Of a DNA stretch of 64,000 bases, positions 52,855 to 60,676 are shown piece by piece. The stretch comes from Gemmatimonadaceae bacterium (GTDB taxonomy: Bacteria > Gemmatimonadota > Gemmatimonadetes > Gemmatimonadales > Gemmatimonadaceae): contig DASXKV010000006.1 of NCBI GenBank assembly GCA_036496605.1, forward strand, positions 52,640 through 116,639, read 5' to 3'. The notes beneath the pieces were generated by a model. That model saw only the letters and a list, made by a program, of their open reading frames with translations. It had not been told where the DNA came from and ran no database searches. Numbering within the stretch: position 1 is the stretch's first letter; every line of letters begins with the position of its first letter. The position numbers and the translations under genes are program-made.

Positions 52855-53697
52855 CTATCGAAGGTGCCAGAGCCCGCGTTCGCCGTGTTGCGCGATGACC
52901 GCAGACAGTCGTTGGGAGGCGTTGCGCCAGTTGGTCTCGACCGCTACCTGGGCTGCCGAGGGATTACCTGATGCGATCCCACGAATGATCACCTCGTGCT
53001 CCTTCACCGAGGTTGGGAGCTCATCGAGCAGCGCATTGACGTACAATCTTGTATATCGCTCACTCTGCGGCTTGATCGCGCGATGCAACGCAAGCAGGCG
53101 CGGCCCGACGACGCCTTCGACATAGGCGCGGTGGAACTCGAGGTCGAGCACGAACGCGCGCGCATGTCCCCCTCGCGCGCGAGACGCCACCGCGAGCTGC
53201 CGATTGATCTCGCGCATCGTGCGCACGAGCGTCTTGCGCACGTCCGGCGCCAGCGACGCCGCTTCGCGCGCCGCCAGCCCCTCGAGGTGACCGACGATGA
53301 GTAACACCTCACGTCCATCGCTTTGGGTGAGGGGCGTCACAATCAGCCGTTGATCGCGGCCGATGCCTGACGAGGCGACGAAGCCCTCCTGCTGCAGTCG
53401 ATGCAACGCGCTTCGAACCGGCGTTCGGCTCAATCCCAGTCGTTGCACGACGGCCCGCTCGGCAATCCGCGCCCCGGGCGGGAGCTGGCCCGTGACGATC
53501 AGCGCCCGAAGCTCCTGATAGACACGCGAGACGTTGTCGTCTCGCTCGGGTGCGAGCGCAAGTCGCGCCGCGCCGTTCGGAGACTGAGCGGCTCCATTGC
53601 CGTTGGAGCCGCGCGTTTTCAGGGAGCGCGCAACCTTGCGCGCCGAAGCGGTGGGGGGCACGGCTGCCAACCTAGGAATTGATGTGTCCTGGCGCAA
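52855..53697 (-). CDS. GntR family transcriptional regulator, FCD subfamily
   Basis: A protein of up to 280 residues; the exact start is uncertain (TTG at 53697, with later GTG options), because the first 50 residues are low in complexity. The winged-helix domain reads VYQELRALIVTGQLPPGARI then QRLGLSRTPVRSALHRLQQE. The C-terminal FCD domain (about 140-270) is helical, with DLEFHRAYVEGVVG carrying a His and acidic residues near the metal site. It likely senses a small organic acid or sugar acid and represses its target genes. Located directly upstream of susC locus 2, in the same direction, with a suitable palindrome between them. Confidence 0.9.
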   Translation of the reverse strand: MRQDTSIPRLAAVPPTASARKVARSLKTRGSNGNGAAQSPNGAARLALAPERDDNVSRVYQELRALIVTGQLPPGARIAERAVVQRLGLSRTPVRSALHRLQQEGFVASSGIGRDQRLIVTPLTQSDGREVLLIVGHLEGLAAREAASLAPDVRKTLVRTMREINRQLAVASRARGGHARAFVLDLEFHRAYVEGVVGPRLLALHRAIKPQSERYTRLYVNALLDELPTSVKEHEVIIRGIASGNPSAAQVAVETNWRNASQRLSAVIAQHGERGLWHLR

Positions 53698-53725
53698 GGC
53701 TCCAGGGGACGATATGGACTGGGCG

Positions 53726-54382
53726 TTACGGCAGCGCCGTCAGCGTCAGCGTCACGGACCCCGACTTCGGTTGAAAACTCGCTAACTCCGAATTCGACCA
53801 GACCGTGTAGGCGCCAGTGCAGTCGGGAGTTCGGTAGGCTCGCATCTCTGTCCCCGGCGTCAGGCGATAGTAGCCCGTCTGCGTGAAGCCGTCCGTCGTC
53901 GGCGTCGCGGATGGGACCTGCGACGCGCAAGAGGCCGTCGTCCCGTCGAAAACGCCGATCGACGCCGGGACGTTCATGCGATTGAACACCGAGGCAGTGA
54001 TATACGTCTGATCCTGGATGACGTTCGTGATCTCGAGGACGCCATTGATCGCCGGGACCGAGACGTTCACTTCTCCGATCTGATCCGGTATCGCCTCGCC
54101 GTGCGAATCCGCCGGCTTCGCCGAGATCCAGGTCACGTGAGCTTTTGACGAAAGGCTCAATCCCTGCGTGCGGCCGCTGCTGAGGATGGCGTAGGGCGAT
54201 CCATCCACGAGAATCGTGATCGGCGCGAGGAGGTCGTTGGTGGCCAGGAATCGGACCGTGAACTCGGTCGGTAGCATCGTGTCGCTCCCACCTGCACACG
54301 AAAAGAGCGGCACTACGATCAGTAGTGTCGCGATAGGCCGGAAACCGGCTGGTCGTTGTCTGCCAGCCCTGAGCGCAGTCAC
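53726..54382 (-). CDS. Lipoprotein of unknown function
   Basis: About 218 residues from the GTG at 54380-54382, which has GAGG five bases upstream; earlier in-frame ATGs (54433, 54451) have none. The signal peptide ends at VPLFSC with the lipid Cys. The mature part is beta-rich (TVRFLATNDLLAPITILVDG, then AILSSGRTQGLSL and VLEITNVIQDQTYITASVFN), with three Cys towards the end (SCAS, DCTG), resembling extracellular beta-sandwich domains such as DUF4397. Located 28 bp upstream of the GntR gene on the same strand, so it may be co-transcribed. The function is unknown. Confidence 0.65.
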   Translation of the reverse strand: MTALRAGRQRPAGFRPIATLLIVVPLFSCAGGSDTMLPTEFTVRFLATNDLLAPITILVDGSPYAILSSGRTQGLSLSSKAHVTWISAKPADSHGEAIPDQIGEVNVSVPAINGVLEITNVIQDQTYITASVFNRMNVPASIGVFDGTTASCASQVPSATPTTDGFTQTGYYRLTPGTEMRAYRTPDCTGAYTVWSNSELASFQPKSGSVTLTLTALP

Positions 54383-54598
54383 GTGGTCCTCGGTACGGAT
54401 GTATCCGCCTGCGCGACGCAATGTTCCGGCCATGTCGCGTTCGCTTGCCAAAATACCACCCGGCGGATGGACTCGCCAGACACGACATGGGTGGCGACAC
54501 AGGCGAGCATCTCACATCGCCCGTCGCTCCCTGCCGTCGTTAGGCACCCGTCAGCACGCAATTTGCCCCACTCGGACTCGACATGAAGTGGAGGCGTC

Positions 54599-55105
54599 AT
54601 GCCCGAAAAAGAAACGATCCGACGCGCGCAGGCGGACAAGCGCGCTGGTAAGGCACCGTCGTCGCAGGCTGGCGAGTTCGTGCGCGAGGAGATGCACCAT
54701 GTGCGCGAGGGCAAGCACGGCGCGCGATCGACGAAACAGGCGATCGCAATCGGCCTGTCCAAGGCCCGTCGCGCCGGCGTCAAGCTCTCGCCGCCCAAGA
54801 AGGGCACGTCCTCGGCACGCACGCGTCGTCAGGCAAAACGCGACGTCGCAAAGGGACGCTCCGGCACCAAACGCTCGCCCTCGCGCAAGCGGTCGACAGC
54901 CGTTAGGCACGCGCTGAAGCGCGAAGGCCATAGCGCCGCGTCGCGTCGCTCGCTCTCGCGGCAGGCCCACGCCAGCGCGCGCCGACGCTCAGCCGCTCAG
55001 CGTTCGGCAGCCGCGAAGAAGGCTGTGCGCACCAAGGGCGCGCGCGCGCGTTCCGCGGCCGCGCGCAAGGCCGCACGCACGCGCACCCGTCACCGGGCGC
55101 GCTGA
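54599..55105 (+). CDS. DUF6496 protein with histone H1-like basic tail
   Basis: A 168-residue protein. Residues about 25-65 match DUF6496 (FVREEMHHVREGKHGARSTK, then QAIAIGLSKARRAGVKL). The rest is a tail of Arg, Lys, Ala and Ser with SARTRRQAKRD, RKRSTAVRHALKREGH and AARKAARTRTRHRAR, as in bacterial histone H1-like and KTG-type nucleoid proteins, so DNA or RNA binding is likely. Good ribosome site (GGAGG) upstream of ATG. The stop overlaps the convergent DUF3175 gene by 16 bp. Neighbours DUF3175 and BON are stress-associated in other genomes. Confidence 0.85.
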   Translation: MPEKETIRRAQADKRAGKAPSSQAGEFVREEMHHVREGKHGARSTKQAIAIGLSKARRAGVKLSPPKKGTSSARTRRQAKRDVAKGRSGTKRSPSRKRSTAVRHALKREGHSAASRRSLSRQAHASARRRSAAQRSAAAKKAVRTKGARARSAAARKAARTRTRHRAR

Positions 55106-55428
55106 GACGTCCTTCGCGTTGCGGTGCCTTTCGTGCTGCGCGCGCCTTCGTCACGACCGAAGGCGCGTCGCAGCTCGCCCTTTGCCTGCTGCAGCACGCG
55201 ACGCTGGCTCGCGCTCAGATTTCCGCCCGCGCGATTGATGTAGAACGTCAGCATCGACATCGCCGAGCGATACGGCTCGCTCTTGCGACGATGGCTGTGC
55301 TCGGCGGAGCGCTTGAGCGAACGTGCAATCCGGCGCGGGTCCTTCCAGGTGAACACGCTCCGGTCGAGATCGAGCGCGTTGCTGTGCTTGGTGACGTACC
55401 CCGACCAGCGCTTCTTCGCCGCCGTCAT
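55090..55428 (-). CDS. DUF3175 protein
   Basis: A 112-residue basic protein matching DUF3175 along its length: KRWSGYVTKHSNALDLDRSV, FTWKDPRRIARSLKRSAEHS, RKSEPYRSAMSMLTFYINRA and RVLQQAKGELRRAFGR. Function unknown; the family is common next to DUF6496 and other basic proteins in rhizobia and soil bacteria. Its ATG overlaps the stop of the BON gene (ATGA), so the two are coupled, and its 3' end overlaps DUF6496 on the other strand. Confidence 0.88.
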   Translation of the reverse strand: MTAAKKRWSGYVTKHSNALDLDRSVFTWKDPRRIARSLKRSAEHSHRRKSEPYRSAMSMLTFYINRAGGNLSASQRRVLQQAKGELRRAFGRDEGARSTKGTATRRTSQRAR

Positions 55429-55973
55429 CGGGCCTCCTCGTCGCGACGTGCGGACCCCCGTGCCGCATTGATGCGGCTCCCGAACGTCGATGGCGCGCCG
55501 ACCTCGGGCACATCGTCATGCCTAACGTCACGCCCGACCGCGCCCTCGCCCATGAGTCCCGCCCAGAATCCGTGACGCACCTTGAGCTCGTTGTTCACGT
55601 CGTCGACCCCGACGACGTCCTCGGCAATGAACTCCGCGATCCGCTTCTGATGTCGGTCTTCCGTTGTCCCCACGAGCGTAACGACGCCGTTCGCGACGCG
55701 GACTTCGATGTCCGACGCGTCCACGTCGGGATGCATCATCAGCCGATCGCTGATCTCCTCGTGAATGCGCTCGTCGGTGCGTCGGTAGCCCTTTGGGCCA
55801 ACGCCGACATACGGTCCACGACGCGGCGGCTGATTGCGGACCCAGTGCGGTGGATAGTCGCGCGCATAATCCCACCAAGCCTCGGCGGCGCGCACGTCTT
55901 CCGCCCCATAGTCGTAGTCGCGACGAAGACGGTCGGAGTCGGGTTCGCGCGGCTTGTCGTGTCTGTGCGGCAT
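55425..55973 (-). CDS. BON domain protein
   Basis: A 182-residue protein from the ATG 55971-55973, supported by GGGAG upstream; the outer ATG at 56018 is less likely. The N-terminal half is hydrophilic, with YGAEDVRAAEAWWDYARDYP and RRGPYVGVGPKGYRRTDERI, a pattern seen in SWFGD-type BON proteins. The BON domain follows (IHEEISDRLMMHPDVDASDI, then EVRVANGVVTLVGTTEDRHQ). BON domains bind phospholipid or help stabilise envelopes in osmotic stress. No signal peptide is visible, so the location is uncertain. Coupled to the DUF3175 gene. Confidence 0.85.
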   Translation of the reverse strand: MPHRHDKPREPDSDRLRRDYDYGAEDVRAAEAWWDYARDYPPHWVRNQPPRRGPYVGVGPKGYRRTDERIHEEISDRLMMHPDVDASDIEVRVANGVVTLVGTTEDRHQKRIAEFIAEDVVGVDDVNNELKVRHGFWAGLMGEGAVGRDVRHDDVPEVGAPSTFGSRINAARGSARRDEEAR

Positions 55974-56062
55974 GAGGTCACTCCCAGCTGAGAACGATTC
56001 AGTTGGGAAGTGTTTCAACTAGTGTTCCATCGGGCTGCATAACGGATGGAGTCGCCAGTCCC

Positions 56063-56434
56063 CTATTCGACGATCTCCGAATCGTGAGCCCGATAAATCG
56101 CGTCGTGACGGCCGCGATCCTTTTCGCTCTGCAGCGCCTTGATGAGCGCGTCGAGTTTTGGCGTCAGAATGATGAGATAACGCGCATCGATCGCCTCGTA
56201 CGTATGCGCGACTCCGGCCGGGACAAACATCGTTCCGCCGGCGTCGACGTCCACACTTCGATCGGCAAAACGGAACCTGAGTTTGCCTTCGAGGACATGC
56301 CACGCTTCGTCGTCGGCGAGATGCACGTGCATGATCGCCGGGCCGCTGCCGCGCCATTCGTGAATGCAGAATGAATTGCCGGTCGCCGAGAATCGCTCGT
56401 TGCTCGAGCTCGCAGTCATCGTGGATTGTGGCAT
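56063..56434 (-). CDS. Cupin domain protein
   Basis: A 123-residue single-domain cupin. Cupin motif 1 shows as MHVHLADDEAWHVLEGKLRF, with the His and Glu metal ligands, and motif 2 as VPAGVAHTYEAID with His. It should bind a divalent metal and act as a small dioxygenase, isomerase or sensor. ATG at 56432-56434; a second ATG five codons later is possible. Single gene of its strand with the 151-residue protein upstream. The substrate cannot be inferred. Confidence 0.85.
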   Translation of the reverse strand: MPQSTMTASSSNERFSATGNSFCIHEWRGSGPAIMHVHLADDEAWHVLEGKLRFRFADRSVDVDAGGTMFVPAGVAHTYEAIDARYLIILTPKLDALIKALQSEKDRGRHDAIYRAHDSEIVE

Positions 56435-56472
56435 CGGGTCAGCTTGATTAGTGGTTTGCGACAGGCGTCGTC

Positions 56473-56928
56473 CTAATCCTCGTCGTTTTCACTCGGGGCG
56501 GCGCTGTCCGACTCGAATTGCTTCAGCTCCTTCGGCGTGAGGATGCGCGTCGCTACCCAGTGACCGAAGGTGTCCGGTGTCGGCGCGTTCATCGGCACGT
56601 CGCCGTGCAGCACACGCTCGGCGAAATCGCGGACGAGTGCCGCTTTCCCGATGTGCCAGAGAGCGATCGCCGTCGCTCGGACGTGAAGGGTCTCCCGATC
56701 TGAGCCGCCATCGCGGAGAATTCCATTCAGGTACGCCGCGACGTGCACCTCCGTCGAGCCGGCGTCGACCATGCCAAGGATGGTGTTGGCATGGTCGTCG
56801 AGCCAGGGTTCGTGGTCAGGCGTGTGGCGGTCGAAGAAGAAGGCGAGCACGCGGCGAAGCGTTGGCAATGCCGGCTCGCCTCGGTCCACCCAGTTGCCCG
56901 CCTTTTTCGAAATGATCGTTGGCTTCAT
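56473..56928 (-). CDS. Hypothetical protein, 151 residues
   Basis: A helix-rich soluble protein without signal peptide (TLRRVLAFFFDRHTPDHEPW, then LDDHANTILGMVDAGSTEV, ATAIALWHIGKAALVRDFAE). It ends in an acidic tail (SAAPSENDED). The start ATG at 56926-56928 has AGG eight bases upstream and lies within the region divergent from the AraC gene. Two residues in an FD-RHTPDH pattern could bind metal, but no family is recognised. Confidence 0.6.
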   Translation of the reverse strand: MKPTIISKKAGNWVDRGEPALPTLRRVLAFFFDRHTPDHEPWLDDHANTILGMVDAGSTEVHVAAYLNGILRDGGSDRETLHVRATAIALWHIGKAALVRDFAERVLHGDVPMNAPTPDTFGHWVATRILTPKELKQFESDSAAPSENDED

Positions 56929-57008
56929 GGAATTACCTGCCAGACGGTGTCACCGCGATTCTCTGTCGCGAGATCGACGCCAATCTAGGCGCGCGCTATC
57001 TTCGGCAC

Positions 57009-57830
57009 ATGTCCGCCGTCTCGATGCACCGCCTCTCGCCTGCCCTCTCGCGGTTCGTGAGCGGGCTGCATTACTTCGAGGCCGACGACGATTCACCACC
57101 TGAACTCGAACGCATCCTCCCCGGCGGCAATGTCCACCTCATGGTAAATCTCCATGAGGACGAGTTTCGAATTTACGAAGGTGCGGACTATAGCGAAGTC
57201 CGGCGCTCGGGCGGAGCCGTCCTCGAGGGAGCGGCGTCGCGCGCACGCGTCATCGACACCGGCCTGCAGCGGAACCTGATCTGTGTCGACTTCAGCCTCG
57301 GCGGCGCCGCGGCCTTTTTCAATTTGCCGGTGAGCGAAGCTCAGGACAGTCTCGTCGACCTCGATCAGCTCTGGGGTCGAGACGGCGCGCTCGTACGCGA
57401 GCGATTGCTCGAGGCGCGGACGCCAGATTCGAAACTCCTCCTTCTGCACGACCTGCTCGTAGAACATCTCGCGGCTCGCGATGCGCCCGATCGAGCCGTC
57501 CGATCCGCCGCGTCGCTCCTCGAGCAGGGAGTCTCGATCGCCGACGCAGCATCCCGCGTCGGCCTCCTTTCAAAGACACTCAATCGGCGCTTTCAAGCGC
57601 TGATCGGTCTGACTCCGAAACGCTTCGCGCGCGTGCGCCGCTTGCAGCGCGTGCTTGGCTCACTCGGCGCGCTCCACGAGGTCGACTGGGTCGAGACCGC
57701 TATCGCTCACGGGTTCGCTGACCAGGCGCATCTCATCCACGATTTCCACGATCTCACGGGCCTGACGCCAACCGCGTACCGCTCACGGTCGCCCGAATCG
57801 CAGAACCACGTGCCCGTTCATTCGGCGTGA
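57009..57830 (+). CDS. AraC family transcriptional regulator
   Basis: A 273-residue regulator from the ATG at 57009; the frame is open upstream to 56919 but those residues overlap the divergent gene. The N-terminal half is a DUF6597-like sensor domain (LPGGNVHLMVNLHEDEFRIYE, then VDFSLGGAAAFFNLPVSE). The C-terminal part has the two helix-turn-helix motifs of AraC/XylS: GVSIADAASRVGLLSKTLNRRF and AIAHGFADQAHLIHDFHDLTG, closing with TPTAYRSRS. It probably activates a nearby or distant operon in response to a small ligand. The following VOC gene is on the same strand. Confidence 0.88.
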   Translation: MSAVSMHRLSPALSRFVSGLHYFEADDDSPPELERILPGGNVHLMVNLHEDEFRIYEGADYSEVRRSGGAVLEGAASRARVIDTGLQRNLICVDFSLGGAAAFFNLPVSEAQDSLVDLDQLWGRDGALVRERLLEARTPDSKLLLLHDLLVEHLAARDAPDRAVRSAASLLEQGVSIADAASRVGLLSKTLNRRFQALIGLTPKRFARVRRLQRVLGSLGALHEVDWVETAIAHGFADQAHLIHDFHDLTGLTPTAYRSRSPESQNHVPVHSA

Positions 57831-57900
57831 CCTTTTTCTACAAGACGCACACTTCGGATCGTGCTATCGTGAACAACGTCTTCTTTTCGAGAGCGTGTTG

Positions 57901-58269
57901 ATGCCTCCGTCGAAAACCAATGGCAAGGTGTGCTATATCGAGATCCCGTCACTCGATATCGACCGATCGGTGAAGTTCTATCAAGCGGTCTTTGGGTGGG
58001 ATGTGAGAACGCGCGGTGATGGCAAGCGCGCCTTCGACGATTCCGTCGGCGGTGTGAGCGGCGCGTGGGTGAAAGGTCGGCCGGCGATGCGTGAGGTCGG
58101 ATTGCTCGTGTACATCATGGTCGACAGCGTAGCCTCCACGGTCGAGACGGTGATCGAGAATGGTGGCGAGATCGTGCAGCCAGTCGGCGCCGACGCGCCG
58201 GAGATCACGGCGCGGTTTCGTGATCCCGGCGGGAACATCATCGGCTTGTATCAGGAGCCCTCGCGCTGA
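57901..58269 (+). CDS. VOC family (glyoxalase/bleomycin-resistance-like) protein
   Basis: A 122-residue single VOC domain: GKVCYIEIPSLDIDRSVKFY (His of canonical proteins replaced by Tyr/Glu), FYQAVFGWDVRT, then VYIMVDSVASTVETVIENGG and RDPGGNIIGLYQE with the final Glu. Such proteins bind a metal and catalyse isomerisation or antibiotic binding; this one lacks the first His ligand, so it may not use the usual centre. The ATG at 57901 follows GTG and TTG codons in the same frame. It lies 70 bp after the AraC gene on the same strand. Confidence 0.85.
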   Translation: MPPSKTNGKVCYIEIPSLDIDRSVKFYQAVFGWDVRTRGDGKRAFDDSVGGVSGAWVKGRPAMREVGLLVYIMVDSVASTVETVIENGGEIVQPVGADAPEITARFRDPGGNIIGLYQEPSR

Positions 58270-58273
58270 CCGG

Positions 58274-58792
58274 TTAACCGCGCTGCGGCTCGTTGCCACG
58301 CGCACGAACGACGCGCTCCCAGATCGGCTCGGGAAGAACTGGCCAGACGTTGCTCAGACAGATGCGAAAGCGCCGATCGGCCGCGGCACGCTCTTCGACA
58401 CGCTCGATAATCGCGTTGCCGTGCTGCCTGAGCATGTCCTCGAGAATGCCAGCGCCGATTGCGCAGAGCGCATGCTCGGAAGCCATTTCGATCAGCGCGA
58501 GAACAAGTGGCCAGGCCGCCTCATAACCCTCTTTCTCGTGCACGCGGTTGAGCTCTTCCCATGCCCAGAAGTTTTGATGATACCTAAGCCATCCCTCTGC
58601 TTGTGCGCGCAGCATCTCGGGATCGAGCGACGGGACGTCCTCGGCCGCGAGCGGGTGAGGATCCCATGACATCATCGTCGCGAGGTCCGGAAGCTCTTCG
58701 TGGAGCGCTGACATGTGCGGCTTCATCGATCCGATCGCAGCACCGGCGGCAGCGCTGAGTCTCCGCCACAACGAGTCAGGAATTGCGAACAC
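58274..58792 (-). CDS. DUF6869 domain protein
   Basis: A soluble protein of up to 172 residues; GTG at 58792 is the outer start, and an ATG at 58726 would leave 150. The DUF6869 pattern runs from about residue 65: WLRYHQNFWAWEELNRVHEK, AAWPLVLALIEMASEHALCA, IGAGILEDMLRQHG and RRFRICLSNVWPVLPEPIW. The family is common in soil and intestinal bacteria and has no known role. It is convergent with the VOC gene (4 bp apart) and follows the HipA-like kinase gene on the same strand by 51 bp, so the two may be linked. Confidence 0.72.
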   Translation of the reverse strand: MFAIPDSLWRRLSAAAGAAIGSMKPHMSALHEELPDLATMMSWDPHPLAAEDVPSLDPEMLRAQAEGWLRYHQNFWAWEELNRVHEKEGYEAAWPLVLALIEMASEHALCAIGAGILEDMLRQHGNAIIERVEERAAADRRFRICLSNVWPVLPEPIWERVVRARGNEPQRG

Positions 58793-58843
58793 CGGGTCCG
58801 GATGGACCTCGCGACTTCGACACGAATGCTCTGTCTCATGGTG

Positions 58844-59668
58844 TTATCGCGGATCGAGCCACGCGGGCCGGCCGCGCCTCGGACGCTGACTGACCTGCAC
58901 AAGCACTCGCTCGAGGAACGGCCGCGGCTCGGCCAGGCGATTGCAAAAGAACTCAACGTACGCCAGACGTCTCTCGCCGAGAGCAGAGTCGCGACCATCA
59001 CCAAGTAGCGGCTCGAGAAACTCGTCAGGCACCTGCGCCACCGCCCGCTCGATGACCTCACGTGGCACGAGCCCCGCAAACGCGGCATCCCACGCGGCCA
59101 GATCCGGGACACGGGACTCCAGCAGATGCGGCTCGCGCACCGTATATGGTCGACGCGACGCGGCGGGATCGATATCCGGCAACGAGTACTGAAATGCTAA
59201 CGCGGCGCCGTGGTCGATCAGCCAGAGCGCGTCGCGCCACCACAGGAGGTTGGTATTTCGCGCGGTACGGTCCGGATTTGACGACAAGCCGTCGAGCCAT
59301 AGGATCTTTGCCGCTTCCTCGACCGTCACCATTTCCACATCGCCGGCGGCGGCAAAGTTCCGCGCGTCGTCCAGATACGCGAAGCCCAGGTTGAGACCCT
59401 CGCTTGCCCGCAGCAGGTCGGCAAGCTCGTCGTTCTTGTCGACCGAGTCGATGTCCGCGCCGAGCCTAACGAGCGACCGCGCGGGGACGCGCAGACCAAG
59501 CGCTTCCGCAAGCTCCGCCACGATCACCTCGGCGACGAGCGCCCCCGTGCCCTGTGCCGCCCCACGAAGCTTGGTGAAGAGCAGTCCGTCCTCGGTCTCG
59601 ACGAGCACTGGCCACGAGCTGCCCCGTTTGTCCGCCGAGAGAACGCGACGCGCAGCGAGTATCCGCAT
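58844..59668 (-). CDS. HipA-like kinase, orphan
   Basis: A 274-residue protein from the ATG at 59666-59668. It resembles the HipA-family kinases annotated in many genomes without a HipB partner: N-terminal KRGSSWPVLVETEDGLLFTK, a catalytic-type loop NPDRTARNTNLLWWRDALWL and an Asp in LIDHGAAL, then the C-terminal helical part. It lacks the full N-terminal HipA domain. HipA phosphorylates glutamyl-tRNA synthetase to induce growth arrest; the target of this short version is unknown. No antitoxin gene is visible upstream. The DUF6869 gene downstream is the only candidate partner. Confidence 0.75.
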   Translation of the reverse strand: MRILAARRVLSADKRGSSWPVLVETEDGLLFTKLRGAAQGTGALVAEVIVAELAEALGLRVPARSLVRLGADIDSVDKNDELADLLRASEGLNLGFAYLDDARNFAAAGDVEMVTVEEAAKILWLDGLSSNPDRTARNTNLLWWRDALWLIDHGAALAFQYSLPDIDPAASRRPYTVREPHLLESRVPDLAAWDAAFAGLVPREVIERAVAQVPDEFLEPLLGDGRDSALGERRLAYVEFFCNRLAEPRPFLERVLVQVSQRPRRGRPAWLDPR

Positions 59669-59839
59669 GACCAAAGATAGGACGCCGGCGCCACACCGAG
59701 CAGCGCGAGAGCAACTCGCTCGACGCGCCGCATTAAGTAATCGTTGTGCACTGCCCCGTGGCTGCACCCTTGCATGAATTCACGCGACTCGCAACTTCTG
59801 TGTAAACCGTATCGCCCCGTCCCACCAACGGCGGTGATC

Positions 59840-60676
59840 ATGAGTACCTGGAACACTGCGGCCGCGGCGGGCACGCCCGCCCCACTACCGCGCGGGCGCC
59901 CTGTGCGTTCGCGTCTCTCCAGCGTCCCATACCTCTCCGTGATCGTGCCGGTATGGAATGGGGCGGAGCAGCTTTCGCGCACACTCTACGCGCTGCACCA
60001 ACTGCTCACCAACGAGCCCTATCCGACGGAGCTGATCGTCGTCGATGACTGCAGCGGTCCGGAGGCCGTGCACGCCATCGAGTCGTTCCGAGACGCTGTA
60101 CGCCGAGACGACGCGACAGTTCGCGTCGTCCGCAATAACGACAACCGAGGAAAGGGATATTCCGTCAAGCGCGGGATGCTCGCAGCCACGGGCGAGCTGC
60201 GCGTCTTCATCGATGCCGATCTCGCGTATCCGGCGGGGGAAATCGACGCCATCGTCGACGCGCTCGAGAAAGGCAATGACGTCGCCGTCGCCTGTCGGCT
60301 GCTGCCCGGCTCGCGATACGTCATGAGCCCGGCCTTCTTTCCATACCTCTTCACGCGGCATCTCATGAGCCGCGCGTACAACACCTTCGTGCGCCGCGTG
60401 CTCGTGGACTCGGTGGTCGACAGCCAGGCCGGGCTCAAAGGATTCACGCGCGAGGCGGCGGAGTTGATCTTTCCACGCCTGACGATTCATCGGTTTGGCT
60501 TCGACGTCGAGTGCCTCTACATCGCGCAGCGCCACGGCCAACGGCTGGCGCAGGTGCCGGTGACCTTCCGGTACGACGACGAGCCGTCCACGGTTCGGTT
60601 CATGCGCGACGGTTCACGAATGGTGACCGACCTCGCGCGCATTCTCGTGAACGCCCGACGTGGCCGCTACGACTGA
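59840..60676 (+). CDS. Family 2 glycosyltransferase (dolichyl-phosphate glucosyltransferase-like)
   Basis: A 278-residue enzyme from the ATG at 59840. GT-A fold motifs: YLSVIVPVWNGAEQLSRTLY, VVDDCSGPEA and RVFIDADLAYPAGEI, where DAD binds the metal and nucleotide sugar. SRAYNTFVRRVLVDSVVDSQ is like that of polyprenyl-phosphate glucosyltransferases. It would build a lipid-linked sugar at the inner face of the membrane. First gene of an overlapping run: its last 17 bases overlap ChbG, which overlaps GT87 by four. The donor is probably UDP-sugar. Confidence 0.88.
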   Translation: MSTWNTAAAAGTPAPLPRGRPVRSRLSSVPYLSVIVPVWNGAEQLSRTLYALHQLLTNEPYPTELIVVDDCSGPEAVHAIESFRDAVRRDDATVRVVRNNDNRGKGYSVKRGMLAATGELRVFIDADLAYPAGEIDAIVDALEKGNDVAVACRLLPGSRYVMSPAFFPYLFTRHLMSRAYNTFVRRVLVDSVVDSQAGLKGFTREAAELIFPRLTIHRFGFDVECLYIAQRHGQRLAQVPVTFRYDDEPSTVRFMRDGSRMVTDLARILVNARRGRYD

